Of a stretch of DNA of 64,000 bases, positions 21,224 through 31,467 are shown in pieces. The notes under the pieces were generated by a model that saw only the letters and a program-made list of their open reading frames with translations, ran no database searches and was not told where the DNA came from. Positions within the stretch are counted from its first letter, which is position 1. Each line of letters opens with the position of its first letter. The translations under genes were made by a program, and so were the position numbers. Source of the stretch: Liolophura sinensis (taxonomy: Eukaryota > Mollusca > Polyplacophora > Chitonida > Chitonidae); NCBI RefSeq assembly GCF_032854445.1, contig NC_088298.1, forward strand, positions 16,451,976 to 16,515,975, written 5' to 3'.

Positions 21224-21872
21224 CAGAATTCTTATGAGTCTTATCACTCGTCACTTGTGTCCTTCCGCGAAACTATCTAATCAGCATTCATCAATAAAAT
21301 CGTTTTAGATTTTGGTCCGCCTCGAAGCTGGGAGACGTCATATAGAATAGTGTTGTACATATTCTAGTTAAAGAGATGCGTATAAAATATTGTTAGAGAC
21401 TTCCTGTTCACTTCCTGCCTCATCACCGTGACCCCAGTGACCTCGGCGTTGGTCAAGATTTCTGTACAAAATTTACTAATGGTGGCAGTGATGTACAGTG
21501 AACAATATAAAGCCACGCTGTAAGGAAGGTATGGTTTCTCGTGTGGTTGACATCCTAGCCCATGGTAAATAGATGGTGGAGCGTTAATGTTTTTTACTTT
21601 GTTTACCGTGGACTGCTCGGTTATGCAATGTCGCAAAAACATAATTACGTGCGCTTTTTACCATTAGGTGGGATGCTGGGTCGATGTATAAATACACTTG
21701 GTCTGGTTTTGTCTAAACAAGGCATGGGTTTGAAGCATTCCCCGCGGACTCTTTAACAAACTGCCCGTCGCATTTTCCCCTCATTCCATTTACTAAACTT
21801 GCAATGTGCATACTCTAGCTTAATGTTTAAAAGCAAAGCTAATTAACAATTGCGGCTGTATCTTACTTAAAG

Positions 21873-22004
21873 GCAAACTGCAGATGGTCGTGGCTTTTCC
21901 CCGGGCTCTGCCCGGTTTCCTCTCAACATAATGCTGGCCACCGTCGTATAAGTGAAATATTCTTTAGTACGGCGTAAAACATCAATCAAACAAATAAATA
22001 AATC
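21873..22004 (+). mobile_element. SINE-A, 5'-truncated
   Basis: Begins at CTGCAGATGGTCGTGGC and runs to CATCAATCAAACAAATAAAT. Its last AAAT unit overlaps the left arm of the hairpin at 22000-22032. Confidence 0.9.
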
Positions 22005-22032
22005 ACAGTTATAAGGGAGATAACTGTGATTT
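22000..22032. other. Perfect 13-bp stem, 7-nt loop
   Basis: AAATCACAGTTAT (22000-22012) and ATAACTGTGATTT (22020-22032) are exact reverse complements around AAGGGAG. It sits at the 3' end of the SINE-A copy. There is no U-run typical of Pol III termination directly after it. 22033-22383 otherwise shows nothing. Confidence 0.8.
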
Positions 22033-22383
22033 AACATGATGCACGTAGAAACTACTGGAAAAGTAATTTTTTTGTGAGTGGGTTATCGTCGTTGGGGCGC
22101 AAAACTGGAGGATAATCTAATCGGTTCGGCTCAAAACCCCAAAACAGGAAACGTGGAACTGGAAAATACAGCATGAGCTAAAAATGACAATCTTGTGGAT
22201 GTTATTTAAAAAAATAAACAAATAATTGCTATACTTTTTTACGTGATATTTTAGAATTGGGGAGCCTATTCTCGGTAAACACGCCGATATTAAAATATTG
22301 AATACTGGTACCGGTAACCATGACTGCGAGTTTTTTTATTTTTTTCTTGATCGAACACATATTACAGGATAGTACATTTTTAT

Positions 22384-22701
22384 GGAGTCAGTGAGTGCTT
22401 GGCCTTTAACGTCGTACTCAACAATTTTTCAGTCATTTGACGAATGAAGGAATCCATAGAGTGGATGTAATGTGCCTCTGGACAGATTTCCACCGTTCTT
22501 TTATCTAGTGCTGCTTCACTGAGACAATTTACCGAAGGGAAAGTAAGCCGTCCCGCCCGAGCCATTATGCTGATATGCACTATACCCTTCATGCTGGACG
22601 CCAAGCGAGCTACAAATGGTCTTAGGTGTGACTCGACCCAGAATTGAACCTGGATCTACCGCTCCCGAGGCGGACGCTCTAGCAACTGTACTATAGGGCC
22701 C
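22384..22701 (-). mobile_element. SINE-B, full length
   Basis: Complete from AGTCAGTGAGTGCTTGGCC to the tRNA-like head CTCTAGCAACTGTACTATAG. On the minus strand the head has an anticodon-stem-like GTCCGCCTCGGGAGCGG with loop CTCGGGA (CGG, proline) and a B box GGTTCAATTCTGG. This makes SINE-B a likely tRNA-Pro derivative. Confidence 0.92.
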
Positions 22702-22935
22702 GGTATATTTTATAGAATGCTGTACATGTATATGTATAATATCAATGACCTTGGTGAAGAGATTTCTTTCCTTTCGGATTAGAATAAATATTTCTTGCTC
22801 TTGAAATGTCATATATTTAAAGCCGTAAAGGTGATATGATTAGAAAAAAATTTTTAAATAGATGACAAAAGAACCACACAGTTTTTAGAGTGACAGCTAT
22901 GTTTTTTTTAATATGTTATGCTCACGAGGTTTTTT

Positions 22936-23145
22936 GACCAATAGAAACGCACAATTATTAATCGTGCGCACGAGATCTTTATTAAGTTGGCACACGACCT
23001 AAGAAAGATCTCGTGCGCACGACTTAACAAAGATCTCGTGCGGACGACATAATTGTGCACTTCTGTTGATTAGTTATCTCTTGCTCTCGAGATCTTTATT
23101 AAGTCCTGCGCACGAGATCTTTACTAAGTTGCACACACGACTTAT
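22936..23145. mobile_element. Foldback element with repeated CGTGCGCACGAGATC words
   Basis: GACCAATAGAAACGCACAAT (22936-22955) is matched inverted by AATTGTGCACTTCTGTTGAT (23051-23070). Between them TCGTGCGCACGAGATCTTTA alternates orientation several times, and two more units lie outside at 23083-23145. CGTGCGCACG and AGATCT are palindromes. This is AT/GC-patterned foldback DNA with no coding capacity. 23146-23439 shows no feature. Confidence 0.6.
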
Positions 23146-23439
23146 TAAAAACAAACAAACAAAAAACATAACTGAAACTTTAAAAGTTGCGTTATTTTTT
23201 TTCTATTTACAATTTTTTTCTTACCATGGCACTTCTACGGTTCCATAATACGGTATAGGCCCCATCAACCGTAACTGATCTAACATTACTTCTTTACAGT
23301 GATGTGTCGTCCCTTAAAAACATTTTCTTCTATTTGGTGTCATTAGTGGCAATGTTATCGCCGAGTGTGTTTCGTACATTAATCATGATGTATTATATCG
23401 CCTCGTTTGACATATCAACAGTAGCAAAATATGGGCAAC

Positions 23440-23745
23440 TGATCCAGACAAACTAGCACGGTACACCTTTTCGATCGCCTAGAACATTGCCCACGTCTTT
23501 CCATGAAAAGTGTTGACAAATTCTCTTTGCATAAATCCGTACTAATTCCGCAAATGTACGAGTGCTTTATACACTTCCTTAATTCTTAACTGATGGTTTA
23601 ATTTTATTGAACGTTGTTTTGGGAATTGGCCTTACGATCACTGACCCTGTACGTCCGTTTTTGGTTGACAACTGGTATGCAAATGGCTGTTTTGACGCCA
23701 AGAATCCGTCTAACGCCCAGCAACCATCTTTTTGTCTATCAGTCC
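23440..23745 (-). repeat. R1 interspersed repeat
   Basis: TCGCCTAGAACATTGCCCACG, TGTTGACAAATTCTCTTTGC, GTTTTGGGAATTGGCCTTACG and TTTTGGTTGACAACTGGTATG are the R1 sequence reversed. It ends at GTTTTGACGCC. The frames at 23579-23832 are readings of it. Confidence 0.7.
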
Positions 23746-23879
23746 TTTCTCTCTCAGTCATCAGACTTCGCCGATGTTTCGGTTGATGGTTCTAAACAGT
23801 TTTTTCGAACTGTTGACAGCGAAATTTACTGATCATACAGTCACTCAGTATTTAAAGATGATTGGTTTTCAACACATGA

Positions 23880-24060
23880 TTATATGTTTTGCGTTCAGCA
23901 TGGGAGGAACAGGCCAAGTATCGGTACTTTTCGGCCTCAGTGGTGTCAGCACAATGTGACAGGGTTGGGAATCACTTCTGGTGTTTTCGGCATGGCGTTC
24001 TAGTGAGGCAGGCAGCACTGTAAACATTTAGGCACTAGAACCGGTCTGCTACAAGACAGA
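23880..24060 (+). mobile_element. SINE-C partial copy
   Basis: GGCCTCAGTGGTGTCAGCAC, AATGTGACAGGGTTGGGAAT, TTTTCGGCATGGCGTTCTAG and GAACCGGTCTGCTACAAGAC match the SINE-C middle (compare 25155-25270). Head and tail missing. 24061-24389 has no recognised feature. Confidence 0.6.
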
Positions 24061-24389
24061 TACCAGCGAGATATGAGAGATATAATAGTGAAAGTGACGC
24101 TAAATCCTAAGGAAACAATCACAGGACATGCATTATATAGGTCCTTTCCTTTGATATGTTCATTCGCTCATTCTATTTGTATATTTAACCGTTCTCAGGA
24201 AGGTTTCCTCTTATTATACAACAAGTCTAGTTAATATACTTCTGACAACATTAATAACCTTTATGGTAGGAAGGCAAAGAACAAAAATCCCGCCCTTGGA
24301 CAAACCCCCTGGCTTAAAGCCACAGCTGAATAAAAAGTAGGTGGATGTATGTGATTGTTGATGAATGACCTCACGTTACCATTGACATG

Positions 24390-24725
24390 CTGTCCCAGTT
24401 AAGCTATGCTGTTCGCGTAAATGCTTAAATATTAGCCAATTAAACGCCGTTATGTGGCGTAAGTAGAATCTGGTACACAAAATGGCAGTGATGTTAGTTG
24501 CAATTTATTAAAATTTATTTATTTATTTATTTATTTGATTGGTGCATTACGCCGTATTTCACTTTTACGACGGTGGCCAGCGTTATGGTGGGAGGAAAGC
24601 GGGCAGAGCCCGGGGGAAATCCACAACATCCGCAGGTTGCATCAATTTATTAGACGTCACTAATCTAGAATTGCTCAAAACGCTGTACTGCCGTCATATT
24701 TAACGTCCAATTACATGAAAACAAT
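24390..24725 (+). repeat. R3 interspersed repeat, copy 3, split by SINE-A
   Basis: AAATGCTTAAATATTAGCC and GCAGTGATGTTAGTTGCAAT lie left of the insert. TTAGACGTCACTAATCTAGA, TGCTCAAAACGCTGTACTGC and GTCATATTTAACGTCC lie right of it. Together they restore the R3 order of copies 1 and 2. Confidence 0.75.
24511..24642 (-). mobile_element. SINE-A, 5'-truncated, nested in R3
   Basis: AAAT tail, GATTGGTGCATTACGCCGTA, TTTTACGACGGTGGCCAGCG and GGAAAGCGGGCAGAGCCCGG, ending at CCGCAGGTTGC. A 10-bp duplication CAATTTATTA flanks it (24501-24510, 24643-24652). The empty site is visible in R3 copy 2 (GCAATTTATTAGACGTCACT). Confidence 0.92.
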
Positions 24726-24764
24726 GTATAGCTCGCTTGGCATTTAGCAGAAAAAGAATAGATC

Positions 24765-24955
24765 AAGTACTGGTCGGCCTGGTGTGTGTGTAATGTGGCA
24801 GTTGGGCTTCGCGTCCCCAGCATAGCGTTTCAGTGAGGCAGCGCTATAGATATGCCGGCATTGATTCCGGCCTCCTGCATGGAGACACCCTCGTGATATG
24901 ACCGAAATGATGTTGAAAACGACGTTAAACCACAAACAAACAAACGAATAAACAA
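24765..24955 (+). mobile_element. SINE-C, 5'-truncated
   Basis: CTGGTCGGCCTGGTGTGTGT, CGTCCCCAGCATAGCGTTTC, GGCATTGATTCCGGCCTCCT and GACGTTAAACCACAAACAAAC in family order. The tail ends in an ACAAAC-type run instead of CACTCACTC. Confidence 0.75.
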
Positions 24956-25104
24956 CTAAAACACAGAAAAACATGGTTTGAAGAATCGAGATCAAGATTT
25001 TAGCCAAGAGAGCCCGTGCCTACAAAAATGAAATATGCATTTAAAAACTGTATGATTACAACGAATTAATTTGCCCGGGTCGGGTCATATCAGAATCTTT
25101 AGAA

Positions 25105-25365
25105 AATGGTACTTGTTGACCCCTCGCTTGGTGCTCAGTACTGAGAGACTGGAGCGAGGATCAGGACTGGTTTGCCCGGTGTCAGTATAATGTGACTGGG
25201 TGGGGTGTCATGTTTGGTTTCTTCGGTATGATACATTAGTGGCAGAATGGACTCTCACTGCCACAAGAAGACACAATATATGTACACACACTTGATGACT
25301 CCGAACGTCATATGATTGAAAAATTGTTAAGAACGACGTTAAACCCCAAGCATGCATGTACACAT
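25105..25365 (+). mobile_element. SINE-C, most of the element
   Basis: CGCTTGGTGCTCAGTACTGA, GGTGTCAGTATAATGTGACT, TTCGGTATGATACATTAGTG, CTCACTGCCACAAGAAGACA and CATATGATTGAAAAATTGTT, then the GACGTTAAACCCCAAGC end. The tRNA head is not identifiable upstream. 25366-25719 holds nothing recognised. Confidence 0.8.
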
Positions 25366-25719
25366 ACAGTGAATCTGAGAATCTGGCGAGTCACAAAGAG
25401 AAGTCCATACGGCAGTTTGAAAACGTTATTTTATTTTGTAATGTTGCATTGTTTGCCTACTAGCTGTAAACGTTTATGAGCACACATACCGAAAGGTTTG
25501 ACGATGTACAAAAGGGCACATACACTTGGACCGTTTTTGTGGAATTTAAAAGTGAGGATGAGTTTGACGAGTTCCGAATTGTTGTTTGTCATTCTCTTCT
25601 ATTTAGTTTTTGCTAGGAAACTGATTCAGGTGTATTCGCTCTCACATATAGATTAGAATACTGTTCAATGCGATCTGAAATCCCGCTTCTCAACGTGAAC
25701 GATTTGTTGTGTTAGTTTA

Positions 25720-25890
25720 AGGGTAATCAAGAATATTTCTCTGAAACGAGGGCTGGAGGGAGGAACCCGCACAGAGCCCAGGGAAACCCACGAACGACAG
25801 GAGAGGAAACCAGCATGAGATGGACGTGAACACACAGCGACCGCAGTGGTGAGATATTCTTGAGTCACTGTTTAGCGCAAGCCCTCTGTA
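25720..25890 (-). mobile_element. Diverged SINE-A
   Basis: AATCAAGAATATTTCTCTGA, GGAACCCGCACAGAGCCCAG, GAGGAAACCAGCATGAGATG and GTGAACACACAGCGACCGCA. Internal blocks are shortened. One of the older SINE-A copies. Confidence 0.7.
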
Positions 25891-26094
25891 GAAAAGGACT
25901 GAATCTTTCTTCGCCTTTCTGTAATATTTTTGCTGTCTTTTAGGCTATATCACTGAAAAACGTAACAACACAGGACTTGGAATAGTAATAATGATATGGC
26001 AAGTTACTTGGATTTTTGGGGTTTACATATTACCCAACAATTCCCAGCTTTCCAGGTGGCAGGGTAATTTCTTCAATCAAAATTAATCCCTGCA

Positions 26095-26290
26095 TTGTGA
26101 TTCTGGGCCGACATGCGCAGGTGGCTCATTCCTATAGTGGTACTAAGTGGGCTGTAAGGTGTGATGGCAGGTGTATCCACTGGTTGGCTTACACCTGAGC
26201 CGGCCTGCATTGTGGTTGTCTGCTCCCTCATGTTGAGATTCCGCAATGATACTTTAGTGACAGGTTGTCATGTCTGGTGACTATACAATA
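26095..26290 (+). mobile_element. Diverged SINE-C-like copy
   Basis: GCCGACATGCGCAGGTGGCTC, then CCGGCCTGCATTGTGGTTGTC and TGAGATTCCGCAATGATACT resemble the SINE-C head and middle. Low identity. 26291-26687 also carries a perfect 9-bp stem with a 3-nt loop at 26426-26446 (TATCACTGA/TCAGTGATA). Confidence 0.35.
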
Positions 26291-26687
26291 GCTCCAGACG
26301 CGTCATATTTATTTACAATATACTATAATTAACGAAGGGTGAAACAAGTTTATGCCTCATTATGAAAATGTATACACGAAAGGAGATGTATATTTCTAGA
26401 CGATACAAATGTACAACATTTTCAGTATCACTGATTTTCAGTGATAAAATCACCAGTACAATAAGAACTATACATTAGAAGAAAAAGGGTAGAGAATTAC
26501 TTACATATTATCAACAACCACTCCTTAATACCTCTAACATTCATGGAAGACCGTGCCTCTACAAAACAATGGAGCTAATTAACTCGCGAATACGAGTCTA
26601 TCTGAGAAGCTTGGTCTCACCTTACATGAATTTCACACCCATCTGTGGCTCTATGTATATACATACATATTCTCTGAAAACTTCACA

Positions 26688-26785
26688 GCGTCACGTTATA
26701 CTAACATCGGGCCAACCAGTCCTGTTTCCTTGTCCTAACCTCTCCGTGCTGAACGCCAAGCGAAGTAACAACAAGCACCATTTTT
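26688..26785 (-). mobile_element. SINE-C fragment, split by SINE-A
   Basis: GCGTCACGTTATACTAACATC, GGGCCAACCAGTCCTGTTTC and GTGCTGAACGCCAAGCGAAG are the SINE-C core. It continues beyond the SINE-A insertion as GTATCAATCTGTGTCTAAC (compare 21147-21175). Confidence 0.7.
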
Positions 26786-26796
26786 AAAGTTTGTGG

Positions 26797-26947
26797 GTAC
26801 GTGAGAAAGTCTTCTAGCAACCTGCGGATGGTTGTGGGTTTCCTCCGGGCTCTGCCCGGTTTCCTTCCACCATAAAGCTGGCCGCCGTCGTATAAGTGAA
26901 ATATTCTTGAGTACGGCGTAAAACACCAATCAAATAAATAAATAAAT
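26797..26947 (+). mobile_element. SINE-A, 5'-truncated, nested in SINE-C
   Basis: Runs from GTACGTGAGAAAGTCTTCTA to CACCAATCAAATAAATAAAT. Flanked by AAAGTTTGTGG (26786-26796) and AAAGTCTGTGG (26948-26958), an 11-bp duplication with one later change. 26959-27339 shows no feature. Confidence 0.9.
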
Positions 26948-27339
26948 AAAGTCTGTGGTATCAATCTGTGTCTAACAATTGTTATTGTAAACCAGATATC
27001 TATTTTTAGTGCGCATGACCGAGGTTTCTTCGCTGTGGAACAATAAAGTTCATGTGGCTAAGATCATGTATTACAACCCTTGGCAGTCGCACACATTTCA
27101 TCAAGGTTCGTGCATTTTATGCGAGTATTTATGACAGCAAAGACTTTAAATTGGCCCAAGCCGAAATCAGACAAAAATAAACATGGTTATTAGATCTGGC
27201 TTGAATATTTGGCTGTAATGTTGTAACACAGGCATGGATGACCACGCGCTTTGCTCATGCGCATTGGTGCACCATTTGAAACAGCTATATGGCTTGTTAA
27301 TCACCATCGTATCTGAAAACCTGGTGTCTTTCCACAGGA

Positions 27340-27465
27340 CAACAGACTTACAGTATAGACAGTAAAACCAGAACAGTGACGACAATGTGCTTGTTTGTAA
27401 ATGGCCACAGATACATGTATTATCGGTGAAATCCTGCCTCTTGCCAATTTACCGAGCTTACAGTC
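27340..27465 (+). repeat. R3 fragment with a single 48-bp-type unit
   Basis: ACTTACAGTATAGACAGTAA, AACCAGAACAGTGACGACAA (one minisatellite unit) is followed by TATCGGTGAAATCCTGCCTC and TTGCCAATTTACCGAG, the start of R3. This is the unexpanded state of the 8858-9240 array. 27466-27777 has no gene. Confidence 0.65.
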
Positions 27466-27777
27466 GATAGATTTCAATGTCATGGGTGGAAAACCTCACG
27501 GGTGGAAAACAAGAGAGTGGCGAGAGTAAAACAATGGCAACCGCCCTCCTTCCACAACAGGGCCCATACATTTTCTCCTGGTGAGTAGTTAAAAGTGTGG
27601 ATATATTTATGGAATGCGAAGAGCCCCGTTGACCACTTACTTCCACTAGGGCCCCATGAACAGTGAAGAGTATATCGAAATTAAAAATAAACAACACTTC
27701 GGCCAGTCGTTGAAAGAAAAGCAGTCCAGCCCCTTTGATCACTCAGGATTAGGCCATTAAGATATCACAAAACTGCT

Positions 27778-28015
27778 ACATATGACGACGAGAGTCAATG
27801 GGTTTGCGTTCATATACTGTGTCTTCTTGTGACAGGGCGATCCCATGCCGTCAATGTGCTGCCGCCACTGAAGTGTCCATGGCGGAGGCACCAGACATTG
27901 ACACTCCACCCAGTCACATTATACTTGGCCAACCAGTGCTGCTTCCCTTGCTCTAAATTTTCAGTGCTGAGCGCAATCGAGGTACCATATTTAAAGTCTT
28001 TGTTATGAGCCGACA
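27778..28015 (-). mobile_element. SINE-C copy
   Basis: CATATGACGACGAGAGTCAAT, GTGTCTTCTTGTGACAGGGC, CACCCAGTCACATTATACTT, GGCCAACCAGTGCTGCTTCC, CAGTGCTGAGCGCAATCGAGG. The tail end and tRNA head are trimmed. Confidence 0.8.
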
Positions 28016-28024
28016 CAACATTTT

Positions 28025-28140
28025 GATTTATTTATTTGATTGATATCAAATTGATTGATATCACGCCGTATTCAAGAATATTTCACTTATACGACGGCGG
28101 CCAGCATTATGGTGGGAGGAAACAGGGCAGAGTCCACCGA
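28025..28140 (-). mobile_element. SINE-A, 5'-truncated
   Basis: A duplicated phrase in the tail (ATTGATATCA twice), then GCCGTATTCAAGAATATTTC and ACGACGGCGGCCAGCATTAT. It stops early at GGGCAGAGTCC, before the usual GCAGGTTGC break. Confidence 0.88.
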
Positions 28141-28263
28141 TGTGGACAATGTCTTTTGTTACAGTGAACAATATGAAATGTTGTGTGAGTATTGCCTGAC
28201 GTCTTAATCTTAACAAAGAAACGAAAATATTTTACACAAAGTTCAACTAAAAACTTCGAAAAA

Positions 28264-28410
28264 CTATTTATCCTCGGTGTAAACGTTTACTTAGCGGTGT
28301 AAACGTTTACTTAGCGGTGTAAACGTTTTCCTCCTCGGTGCAAAACGTTTCTCTTCGGTGCAGACGTTTTCTCCGCGGTGTAAACGTTTTTCTCCGTGGT
28401 GGAAAGGTTT
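28264..28410. repeat. Short minisatellite, about 20-bp unit
   Basis: Seven units of GCGGTGTAAACGTTTACTTA type (20-23 bp), with variants such as CGGTGCAAAACGTTTCTCTT. The AACGTT core is palindromic. 28411-30058 contains no gene I can name; a 110-codon frame at 29399-29731 has no domain or splice support. Confidence 0.85.
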
Positions 28411-30059
28411 GTGTTTCTGAGTTAACTGCTTGTTGCATATATTTCAAACTCTTTGTTCATAATGGTAAGTTTCATCAAAATTATTGTACATCAGTAGAAA
28501 ATGTTTGAAATGCCGAATGACACTAGCGAAGACAGCACAATGGTAGCTTGAAAAAAAGAAATTATAGAGTGTTTCAGTTCGTACTGATCCTTCTCGAAGA
28601 TATGTTAATATAAATGTCAATGGATAGGAGAACACCAAGTTTACCCAATGAAGTGTCACGAAAATTGTCATGATAAAAATACGCTGCGCATGCGTTTTTG
28701 CGTGACATGCAATTGAATCAGATTGTTTTTTACATGGAATCCAATCGTCAAATTCCCATTTATTTGAATGTTCAAATATATGGTGTTATTGTTGAATTAA
28801 AACTTTATCAGTATAAGGATATTAATATTTAATATTAATAGACATAGCTGTGGTTTGCTTATAAAGTATATCCCATACGTTTTGTGTAATGTATTTTCCA
28901 AAGTGACATTTTTTTTAAACAACCAACAAAATCAGCTACAGAAAAATTGACAAAACAAGGGAAACCACTCTCAGAAAATGTAGACATATGTTTATAGGCG
29001 ACGATTTATCTCCCTTGGTCTCAGTCGAATGAATGAATGAATGATAGAAAAAATTAAGATTTTAGGTTACACGCAGTTTATCTCGGCAAGTTTTCAGTAT
29101 GTCTCTCAGGTGCATGGTACGATCTTGGTTTCCACATTTACTCACAGAATATATGTATTCCTCGATATGATATGGAATATTGCATTTCCTTTGCTTCTTT
29201 TTGGTCGTTCCAATCACTTGACTTTATTCTCGAAAAATTTATAAATTTTTAATACCCATAATGCACGCACACAGCTTGTCATACGTTCGGCCTTGACGTC
29301 ATTTTATTGACTTCAAATGTTCCTTTCCCAGCTCGTCATGATGACGTCACATTAAAGACAGTACGACGTTACATTAGAAACTGATACATTATAGCGGTGT
29401 GGACGTTACATTACCATCCATCAATTCATTCGACTCCTCATTGAATTTATTTTGTTATCATTTCACAGCTGAAAAAAATTACTTGATAAAAAGAATCTTC
29501 AATGAGGAAAACAAATTTCAGAGGGAATGTTTTGTGCGCATTCTAAAATGCGGTGAACTATACCTCCCTAGTATACATGTACTTGGCCACCACACTTTCA
29601 GAACAAGAAAGTCACAGCTACATGCACATGTAGGCCTGCACAAGAGAATGACGGTATTCCGTGTTAGCCAGCGAGAGGTTAAAGAACACAGCTATTGCAA
29701 GTATAATATAACTTATCTACTTAATATTTAAATTGCCCACATATAGCATACTGATGGACTTCATAGAAAAGAAAACACTCAAAGGATGTTGACGGTCCAA
29801 AATATAGGAATTTCTAAGGTTTCTGTTTTTTTGTATCTCGCATTTGTAGGCTAAATCTGGACACTGAGTTCTTCAGTGCCTGGGGGTGATCTTGTGCTGC
29901 CTCTAAACCACACTCTCTTTATCAGTAAGGCCCCTTAAGCAGTAAGCAAAAGTAAGGGGTCTATAAATTCCTTGTCCGGTTTTGTACCCGCATGTCGTGT
30001 GTGACAGGTATTCAGAGTCAAGGGTCTCTAAACACGATCCTCTTCCAGCAACATGTTTT

Positions 30060-30215
30060 ACTTTATTTATTTATGTGATTGTTGTTTTACGCCGTACTCT
30101 AGTATGTTTCACTTTTATACCATGGCGGCTGCATTATAATGGGAGGAAACCGGGCAGAGCCCCAGCTGGAAACCCACGACCACCCTCAGCATGGACAGGA
30201 CTTCAACTCAAATGG
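30060..30215 (-). mobile_element. SINE-A, left arm of a head-to-head pair
   Basis: TTTATTTATTTATGTGATTG, TACGCCGTACTCTAGTATGT, GGAGGAAACCGGGCAGAGCC, GGACTTCAACTCAAATGG. Meets the next copy at about 30216 with no spacer. Confidence 0.85.
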
Positions 30216-30216
30216 T

Positions 30217-30475
30217 GGTTAGCACCCCAGGGCGGGCGCAATGACCCAGGAACCTCATACCAGTGCGGCCGCTGTGAGTTCAAGTCCATCTCATTGTGGC
30301 TTCCTTTCCGGCCGTATGTATGAAGGTCTACAACCAGCCTGCCATGGTCGTGGGTTTCCCCCGTGCTCTGTCCGGTTTCTTTCCATCATAATGCTAGCCG
30401 TCGTCGTATAAGTGAAATGTTCTTGAGTACGGCGTAAAACACCAATCAAATAAATAAATAAATAAATTTAAATTT
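30217..30475 (+). mobile_element. SINE-A, right arm of a head-to-head pair
   Basis: CAATGACCCAGGAACCTCAT, CCGCTGTGAGTTCAAGTCCA (B box), GGTTTCTTTCCATCATAATG, CACCAATCAAATAAATAAAT. The extreme 5' end of the head is missing, replaced by the junction. The pair forms an inverted repeat of about 415 bp. Confidence 0.9.
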
Positions 30476-30569
30476 GTTTCGTAATATAATTTCACATGTT
30501 ATGCTGAAATATTCATGAAACGCGAACAGTATCTATTAAATAATTAACCTGTGTGAAATAATTCTAACG

Positions 30570-30735
30570 GTCTGCACCGGTCGTGCGTGGGAAGGTCATG
30601 TTGGCAACCTATACGGACCGTCGTGTATTTCCCCCCGAGTTCGGTCCCCGGTTTCCTTTCACCATAATGCTGGCCACCGTCGTGTAAATGAAATATTCTT
30701 GCTTAAAACACCGATCAAATAAATAAAGAAATAAT
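30570..30735 (+). mobile_element. SINE-A with a tail deletion
   Basis: CGTGGGAAGGTCATGTTGGC, CCCGGTTTCCTTTCACCATA, GTAAATGAAATATTCTTGC joins straight to TTAAAACACCGATCAAATAA, losing AGTACGGCG. 30736-31007 shows nothing recognised. Confidence 0.88.
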
Positions 30736-31007
30736 AGGGCGTATTTATGAGGATTTACGCTATTTTCTGGCTAACCCTATATACAGGAGGTAGTAGGCTA
30801 CATGTATCAGCTGCTGTAGTTTTTAATCGATAGCTCGCTTTTGACGAACAAGAACTATAAAAATCGTTATTGCAAAAGTCATTCACGTGCCAGCTATTTA
30901 TATAAAACACAGCTGTTACATGTATTTATTACAACGGAAAACTGGAGTTCTACGAAAGTGGAAGTGAAAAGTAGGCCGACCATAATTCCCCAACCTTTTC
31001 GTGTATG

Positions 31008-31195
31008 AAAGAGTAATTTTCAGTGCAATTTATGCACATTTTTGAAACACATCTACATTGGTTGGACTGATGAGTTTCAGGGCTTCACAAAACGTACAGT
31101 TTTATCAGTCAACTGAAAATGATGCCTTTAGAATATGCTTGAATAAACACCTTGCAAGCATGCAAAAAGTTTGAAGAATTACAGAACACATCGTA
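31008..31195 (+). repeat. R4 interspersed repeat, copy 2
   Basis: Same order as 17565-17780: TTTTCAGTGCAATTTATGCAC, GGTTGGACTGATGAGTTTCA, GGGCTTCACAAAACGTACAG, TGAATAAACACCTTGCAAGC, AAAAAGTTTGAAGAATTAC. 31196-31458 has no gene; the frame at 31364-31588 runs into a SINE. Confidence 0.65.
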
Positions 31196-31467
31196 AGCAT
31201 ATACACGAAAATTTATGACACCAGTGCTATTTATATGTCATCTCCTCCTCCCTGAGTACATTTCAGCCGACTATTATCTATTATTGTAACAATTCAGCGA
31301 AAATACTAGGTTTCCGATGAATCCTCAGTCAGCTTTAGATAATCTACCGCATTCGTCGAACAGATGAGAAAAGAATGCGGTAAAGTTAAGTTTGTACGGT
31401 ACACAGTAAGCTTTCACAGCACGTTATTGAATACTGTTACAACAGACAGGCCCCATATGGCACCACG

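Noticed and set aside
29399-29731. 110-codon plus frame
   Set aside because: It has no acceptor, no domain and ordinary AT-rich codon use; I could not support it above chance.
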